DNA from: Yeosuana aromativorans
GTDB lineage: Bacteria; Bacteroidota; Bacteroidia; Flavobacteriales; Flavobacteriaceae
NCBI RefSeq assembly: GCF_014646655.1
Contig: NZ_BMNR01000003.1
Coordinates: 62,001-126,000, forward strand
Length of the DNA: 64,000 bases
Reading direction: 5' to 3'
The notes below the pieces were generated by a model. That model searched no databases. It had not been told where the DNA came from and saw nothing but the letters and a program-made list of their open reading frames with translations. Shown here in pieces: positions 59,611 through 64,000 of this stretch. The position numbers were made by a program, and so were the translations under genes. Each line of letters begins with the position of its first letter. The stretch's first letter is position 1.

Positions 59611-60045
59611 ATGAAAAAATATATTTTAATTATGTGCACCTTGTTACTGGCACAGGTAAGTTTTTCACAATCTTCAGAAAAACAAGATGTTAAAGAAATC
59701 AAAGCCGTTCTAAAAGCCCAAAGATTAGCTTGGTCAAAAGATAATATTGAGGAGTTTATGGAGGGTTACTGGAAAAGTGACTCCTTAAAGTTTTATGGAA
59801 GCAATGGTGTAACCTACGGTTGGGAAAACACGTTGGAGCGTTATAAAAAAGCCTATCCTAGTGAAGACCATACAGGAACGCTGAGTTTTAAAATCAATGC
59901 GGTCACTAAAATTGCGGAAAATGCTTATTATGTTTTGGGCGAATACCATTTAAAGCGAAATGTTGGAAATGCCGATGGTGTTTTCATGTTGGTTTTCAAA
60001 AAAATAGATGGTGAATGGAAAATCATTGTGGACACGTCTTGCTAA
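59611..60045 (+). CDS. Exported NTF2-like/DUF4440 protein
   Basis: A 144-residue protein with a signal peptide (MKKYILIMCTLLLAQVSFSQ). The remaining domain (VLKAQRLAWSKDNIEEFMEGYWK; YVLGEYHLKRN; GVFMLVFKKIDGEWKIIVDTSC) is a cone-shaped NTF2-like fold of the DUF4440/SnoaL type. Such domains bind small molecules or are enzymes; no catalytic residues could be assigned. It lies 9 bp before the Gfo/Idh gene and is probably co-transcribed. Confidence 0.86.
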   Translation: MKKYILIMCTLLLAQVSFSQSSEKQDVKEIKAVLKAQRLAWSKDNIEEFMEGYWKSDSLKFYGSNGVTYGWENTLERYKKAYPSEDHTGTLSFKINAVTKIAENAYYVLGEYHLKRNVGNADGVFMLVFKKIDGEWKIIVDTSC

Positions 60046-60054
60046 AAAATCAGT

Positions 60055-61029
60055 ATGAGTAAAATAATAAACTGGGGAATCATTGGGGTTGGAGACGTTT
60101 GTGAGAAAAAAAGTGGCCCAGCCTATCAAAAAACAGATGGCTTCCACTTAAAAGCTGTCATGCGAAGAGATTTTGACAAAGCTAAAGACTTTGCAAAACG
60201 ACATGGTGTTGAAATCTATTCTGATAATGCAGAAGAAGTAATCAACAACCCAGAAATAGACGCCATATATATAGCCACACCGCCTAATAATCATTTGGAA
60301 TATGCTCTACAGGTTGCCGAGGCCGGTAAAATTTGTTGTGTGGAAAAACCCATGGCCGTAACTTTTGAAGAATGCCAAACCATGCTTTCTGCTTTCAAGA
60401 AAAAAAACATTCCGCTCTTTATAGCGTATTACAGAAGGAGTCTGCCTCGGTTTGAGCAAGTTAAAAAGTGGATAGACCTAAAAGAAATAGGTGATATCAG
60501 GCACATTCATTGGGCATTAAGCAAACCTGCCAATGCGATTGATTTATCTGGAAACTATAATTGGCGAACTGATAAAGACATTGCTTTAGGAGGTTATTTT
60601 GATGATTTGGCATCACATGGTTTAGACTACTTTCATTATATCTTAGGTGAAGTTGAATCGGTTTCTGGGCAAAGCACCAATCAACAACACTTATACTCTG
60701 CAAAAGATGCTTTGTCGGCTTCCTGGATTCATAAAAATGGCGTCACGGGTTCTGCATTTTGGAATTTTGGTGCTTGGAAACGAGAAGACCAAGTTGAAAT
60801 CATTGGCAGTAAAGGATCTATCATATTTTCTGTTTTTGATGAAAATCCCATTCAACTGATCACACCAAAAGAAACCATAAGTTTAACCATTGAACATCCT
60901 GAAAATATTCAATTGTACCATGTTGAGAACATGAAAAAACATTTAGACGGTACAAAACAACATCCCTCAACTGGCGAAACAGCTTTACATACTGCTTGGA
61001 TAATGGATAAGATTCTTGGTAGAATTTAA
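60055..61029 (+). CDS. Gfo/Idh/MocA-family oxidoreductase
   Basis: A 324-residue NAD(P)-dependent dehydrogenase. The Rossmann loop is GIIGVGDVCEKKSGP (near residue 9), with TPPNNHLEYALQVAEAGK and CVEKPMAV (Glu-Lys-Pro) as the second motif, and GGYFDDLASHGLDYFHYILG the metal/substrate-like His region. The substrate is unknown; sugars and inositols are usual. It ends on a TTAA shared with the convergent FAD enzyme. Confidence 0.9.
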   Translation: MSKIINWGIIGVGDVCEKKSGPAYQKTDGFHLKAVMRRDFDKAKDFAKRHGVEIYSDNAEEVINNPEIDAIYIATPPNNHLEYALQVAEAGKICCVEKPMAVTFEECQTMLSAFKKKNIPLFIAYYRRSLPRFEQVKKWIDLKEIGDIRHIHWALSKPANAIDLSGNYNWRTDKDIALGGYFDDLASHGLDYFHYILGEVESVSGQSTNQQHLYSAKDALSASWIHKNGVTGSAFWNFGAWKREDQVEIIGSKGSIIFSVFDENPIQLITPKETISLTIEHPENIQLYHVENMKKHLDGTKQHPSTGETALHTAWIMDKILGRI

Positions 61030-62273
61030 AATATCCTATCGGGATGAAACATATCCAGCGATATTGAAGTTTTTTTATTGGAAATGATTTCTGAAACCAA
61101 CTTTCCGGTCGCAGGCCCCATACTCCAACCCATCATGGCATGTCCTGTCGCAATGGTTAAATTATTGCACTTTAACGATTTCCCAATGTATGGCAATCCA
61201 TCTGGGGACAATGGCCGTAGGCCACAAGTGGCCTGACTTTTCTCTTCTGAGCTTAATACAACATCTGGATAATATCGTGTTACAGCATTTGCAATGGCTT
61301 CAACCCGTTCTTTTCTAATGGTGTGGTTAATCCCCGCTATTTCCATGGTGCCGGCAAACCGCGTAAATCCGTGCATGGGCGTTACGGCTACCTTTGCTTC
61401 GGTTAAAATAGCTGGCACAGTAATATTGGTGTTTTGATTGGAATTAATACGGTAGCCCTTCCCGGCCTGAAGCAATAATTTCAATCCTATTTTCTTGCTT
61501 AATAATGAGGTCCAAGAACCGGCCGCCAAGACAAACTCATCTGCTTTTAGTGTTTGTTTATTGGTTTTTATTGCTGTAATGGCTCCATTTTTGAATTCCA
61601 AGTCTTCAACCGTTTCATTTGAATAAAAGACTACACCAACTTGTTTCAAATAAGCTTTCATAGCTTCCATAAACTCATTAGGTGTTGAATGGGAATCACA
61701 TTTAAAATAGACTGCTCCAATGGCATTTAGCTGTACGTTTGGCTCTACCTCTTTTAACTCATTTGCATTTAGTTCTACAACATCCAATCCTTCTCGCTTA
61801 GCCAAATGGGCTGTTTTAACTTCATGTTCCAACACTTTCTCCGTTTGACAGAGCATTAACAAGCCTTTCTTTTCATAATGGGAATGAAATCCTTCTGCTT
61901 GATTGATATCTTCATACAGCTTTTGACTTAACAACGTAATATCCTTAATGGTTGGAATTGCTTTTTGAACGTGAGCAGTATTGCATGATTTATTGAAAGC
62001 CCAAGTCCATTTTAAAAAATCAATATCCAAACGCGGTTTGATGTATAACGGACTGGAGGAATTAAACATCCATTTTAATCCCTGTTTCATAACACCTGGT
62101 GCCGATAATGGAATGATATGACTTGGGGAAATATACCCAGCATTTACATATGAAGCGCCAGCATCCATATTGGATTGATCAACAATAGTCACTTGATGTC
62201 CTTCCTTTTGAAGATAATAGGCAGAACACAATCCTATAATGCCGCCCCCAATTATTATAATGTTTTTACTCAT
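61026..62273 (-). CDS. FAD-dependent D-amino acid dehydrogenase (probable D-hydroxyproline dehydrogenase)
   Basis: A 415-residue DAO-type flavoprotein. GGGIIGLCSAYYLQKEG (8-24) is the FAD motif; GGAGKGYRI-like and GLRPLSPDGLPYIG (about 367-380) are C-terminal contacts. With the adjacent 4-hydroxyproline epimerase it probably oxidises cis-4-hydroxy-D-proline to pyrroline-4-hydroxy-2-carboxylate. The epimerase gene ends 1 bp upstream. DadA-like enzymes act on other D-amino acids, so the specificity rests on context. Confidence 0.87.
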   Translation of the reverse strand: MSKNIIIIGGGIIGLCSAYYLQKEGHQVTIVDQSNMDAGASYVNAGYISPSHIIPLSAPGVMKQGLKWMFNSSSPLYIKPRLDIDFLKWTWAFNKSCNTAHVQKAIPTIKDITLLSQKLYEDINQAEGFHSHYEKKGLLMLCQTEKVLEHEVKTAHLAKREGLDVVELNANELKEVEPNVQLNAIGAVYFKCDSHSTPNEFMEAMKAYLKQVGVVFYSNETVEDLEFKNGAITAIKTNKQTLKADEFVLAAGSWTSLLSKKIGLKLLLQAGKGYRINSNQNTNITVPAILTEAKVAVTPMHGFTRFAGTMEIAGINHTIRKERVEAIANAVTRYYPDVVLSSEEKSQATCGLRPLSPDGLPYIGKSLKCNNLTIATGHAMMGWSMGPATGKLVSEIISNKKTSISLDMFHPDRIF

Positions 62274-62274
62274 A

Positions 62275-63285
62275 TTAAATTACTTGAAAACCGTGCGCAT
62301 AGGGATCATCAACATCATCAATGGTAATGGTGTTATGCCCATAAATTTTTGCCCAACCTTTTATACTTGGAATAATTGCCAATTTACCATCTAAAGTAGT
62401 TGCTTCCTCAACACATCCAATAAATTTGCTACCTATAAAACTTTCGTGAATGAATTCCTCACCTATTTTCAATTTCCCTTTTGCATATAACTGAGCCAAT
62501 CGTGCTGATGTCCCTGTTCCACACGGACTTCTATCAATGGCCTTGTCTCCATAAAACACGGCGTTTCTTCCTGAGGATGTTGGGTCTATGGGTGTTCCTG
62601 TCCAAAGCATGTGAGACACATTTCTAATGGTTTCGTTTTCGGGATGCACAAACATGTTTGGATAGGTTTCATTGATTCGTTGGCGAACCACTTGTGAAAA
62701 TTGGATGATTTGCGAGGCTGAAAAATCCTGCACGCCCGAAAAGTTTTTTTGAGGGTCCACAATGGCATAATAATTTCCTCCATAAGCCACATCAAACACA
62801 ATCTCTCCCAGTTCTGGACAATCAATTGTTAATCCTTCAGCAGCTAAATAACTTTTAACGTTGGTTAATTTAACCCAATCTACTTTTCCTCCTGTCTGTT
62901 GATATTCAATATTTACCAATCCCGCAGGCGCTTCCATTTTTATTTTCCCGGGCGTTTTGGGTATTATTAAGCCTTCTTCAATAGCAACCGTAATCGTGCC
63001 AATGGTACCATGCCCACACATGGGCAAACAACCTGATGTTTCTATGAATAAAATAGCAAAATCATTTTCTGGATTATGTGGCGGAAACAGCATACTACCA
63101 CTCATCATATCATGGCCACGAGGCTCAAACATGAGGCCTTTTCGAATCCAGTCATATTCCTTTAAAAAAAACTGACGCTTTTCATCCATGGTGTTTCCCA
63201 ACAGTGCAGGAACACCTTCTTTGATGACCCTTACAGGATTGCCACAGGTATGGGCATCAATACAGACAAAGGTATTTCTAGCCAT
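62275..63285 (-). CDS. 4-hydroxyproline epimerase (proline racemase family)
   Basis: A 336-residue enzyme. Cys90 in LPMCGHGTIG and a second Cys (about 254) in DRSPCGTGTSARL are the two catalytic cysteines of the proline racemase family. A pair of cysteines fits epimerases rather than trans-3-hydroxyproline dehydratases, where one is replaced. It turns trans-4-hydroxy-L-proline into cis-4-hydroxy-D-proline. The ATG overlaps the stop codon of the upstream aldehyde dehydrogenase gene by one base. Confidence 0.92.
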   Translation of the reverse strand: MARNTFVCIDAHTCGNPVRVIKEGVPALLGNTMDEKRQFFLKEYDWIRKGLMFEPRGHDMMSGSMLFPPHNPENDFAILFIETSGCLPMCGHGTIGTITVAIEEGLIIPKTPGKIKMEAPAGLVNIEYQQTGGKVDWVKLTNVKSYLAAEGLTIDCPELGEIVFDVAYGGNYYAIVDPQKNFSGVQDFSASQIIQFSQVVRQRINETYPNMFVHPENETIRNVSHMLWTGTPIDPTSSGRNAVFYGDKAIDRSPCGTGTSARLAQLYAKGKLKIGEEFIHESFIGSKFIGCVEEATTLDGKLAIIPSIKGWAKIYGHNTITIDDVDDPYAHGFQVI

Positions 63286-64000
63286 TAACTGATTATATCT
63301 TTAGTCATGTTATTATTTACAAGTCTTGAAATCCCTAATGGGTTTTCATTTTTCAATTCGTTAGGCAACAAATCATTTGGCCAATCCTGATAACTAAACG
63401 GACGTACCCAACGTTTTATGGAATTAATTCCAACGGCAGTAAAACGACTATCGGTAGATGCCGGATACGGACCGCCATGTGTCATGGACGGACAGACCTC
63501 AACACCTGTTGGAACGCCATTAAATATTAAACGTCCTACCCTATTCTGTAATGCTGAAATTAAACTAGGGTGTTTTGAAGCTTCGTCATCATCAGCAATT
63601 AATGTTCCTGTTAATTGACCTTCCAATTTTGAAATGATAGCTTCTAACTGCTTTATGTTTTCACATTGAACCACCATAGAAAACGGCCCAAAAACTTCTT
63701 GGTGCAATGCAGTATTTTCTAAAAAAGTATGGCCTTCAACCGTGGTTATCGCTTGTCTGGCATAATTGGTTTGCACATCACTTTCAAAATCTGACACCAC
63801 ACGCAGACCGCCTTGGGAAATCATTTTGGCTTTCTTGTTTTCATAGGCTCCAATGATATTAGGATGCAACATACACGATGGCTCTATCTTAACAATTTGG
63901 TTGGCTAAAGCCGAAATAAATTGTGTTAATTCATCACTTTTTATGGCCAATAACAATCCGGGATTGGTGCAAAACTGGCCTGTTCCCAAAGTGATGGAAT
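63285..64000 (-). CDS. Aldehyde dehydrogenase, probable 2,5-dioxovalerate dehydrogenase (partial)
   Basis: The C-terminal part of an aldehyde dehydrogenase; the gene continues past the right edge. The first visible residues read ITLGTGQFCTNPGL, with the catalytic Cys, followed by HQEVFGPFSMVV and, near the end, a divergent PSMTHGGPYPAST. A TTG codon at 63989 is not the true start: it is the Leu of the conserved SxTLGxGQFC segment. In this operon it would oxidise alpha-ketoglutaric semialdehyde to 2-oxoglutarate, the last step of hydroxyproline breakdown. Confidence 0.88.
   Translation of the reverse strand, partial: SITLGTGQFCTNPGLLLAIKSDELTQFISALANQIVKIEPSCMLHPNIIGAYENKKAKMISQGGLRVVSDFESDVQTNYARQAITTVEGHTFLENTALHQEVFGPFSMVVQCENIKQLEAIISKLEGQLTGTLIADDDEASKHPSLISALQNRVGRLIFNGVPTGVEVCPSMTHGGPYPASTDSRFTAVGINSIKRWVRPFSYQDWPNDLLPNELKNENPLGISRLVNNNMTKDIIS

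Noticed and set aside
61040-61060. GATGAAACATATCC as a third copy of the palindromic element
   Set aside because: It differs in the core, has no partner arm and lies in the coding sequence of the FAD dehydrogenase.
63989-63989. TTG at 63989 as the start of a short aldehyde dehydrogenase gene
   Set aside because: The reading frame continues to the edge with SITLGTGQFC, which is the internal catalytic segment, so the gene is truncated by the window.
1-64000. CRISPR arrays, insertion sequences, phage genes, rRNA
   Set aside because: No regularly spaced repeats, transposase or integrase motifs, phage structural genes or rRNA sequences were recognised.

Overview
The window comes from a member of the Bacteroidota, most likely a marine-type Flavobacteriaceae. 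Evidence for this is the low GC content, SusC/SusD outer-membrane pairs, a type IX secretion C-terminal sorting domain on a secreted amylase, promoters of the TAnnTTTG type, mevalonate-pathway genes, and many lipoproteins with Bacteroidota-style signal peptides. No phage, insertion sequence, CRISPR array or rRNA was seen. The genes look chromosomal and are tightly packed.

Layout. (1) 1-3233: a large membrane-anchored sensor/LuxR-type regulator on the minus strand, then a promoter with an Fnr/Crp-like palindrome. (2) 3234-9529: a small STAS-like protein, then a plus-strand operon whose members match the arsenosugar biosynthesis set: CPYC peroxidase-like protein, radical SAM ArsS, rhodanese, TIGR04282-type glycosyltransferase, purine nucleoside phosphorylase, sterol-desaturase-like hydroxylase, DUF547 protein and TIGR04283-type glycosyltransferase. 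(3) 9526-17996: phosphoesterase, GH113-like lipoprotein, small CC-motif membrane protein, a GT2 plus cellulose-synthase-like pair, M28 peptidase, a TolB-like propeller and a GT87-like membrane mannosyltransferase, suggesting a glycan synthesis module. (4) 18018-22814: small acidic proteins and a polyamine operon (arginine decarboxylase, an agmatinase homologue lacking key metal ligands, a deoxyhypusine/homospermidine-synthase homologue). (5) 23148-30384: an RluB-type protein without the catalytic Asp, then UbiA-type prenyltransferase, mevalonate kinase, diphosphomevalonate decarboxylase, DUF1697, HI0933-type flavoprotein, glycerophosphodiesterase and acyl-CoA thioesterase. (6) 30453-53333: a complete maltodextrin/starch utilisation locus in two divergent halves. 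The minus half has two GH13, GH31, an esterase, GH65 phosphorylase, beta-phosphoglucomutase, an MFS transporter and a LacI regulator. The plus half has SusC, SusD, SusE, SusF-like and a type IX-secreted amylase. (7) 53425-64000: tRNA-Leu(TAG), M20 peptidase, EamA transporter, BlaI/M56 pair, DUF4407, STAS protein, NTF2-like protein, Gfo/Idh oxidoreductase and a hydroxyproline catabolic operon that runs off the right edge.

How the genes work together. The starch locus reads as a pathway. Surface binding and outer-membrane uptake are by SusCDEF and the secreted amylase. Periplasmic or lipoprotein amylases and the alpha-glucosidase trim oligosaccharides, and the MFS permease imports maltose or maltodextrin. 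GH65 then splits maltose with phosphate to glucose and beta-glucose-1-phosphate, which beta-phosphoglucomutase converts to glucose-6-phosphate. The divergent promoter region carries two near-identical 40-bp repeats, each centred on AAACGTTT, a strong candidate operator for the LacI regulator.

The observations that most deserve a second look are: the arsenosugar operon with its PNP, hydroxylase and DUF547 genes; two enzyme homologues that keep their fold motifs but lose catalytic residues (agmatinase-like and RluB-like); mutually exclusive hairpins in the leader of the maltose transporter operon; a pair of dispersed 56-58 bp palindromic elements; and three convergent gene pairs fused on a shared TTAA stop.
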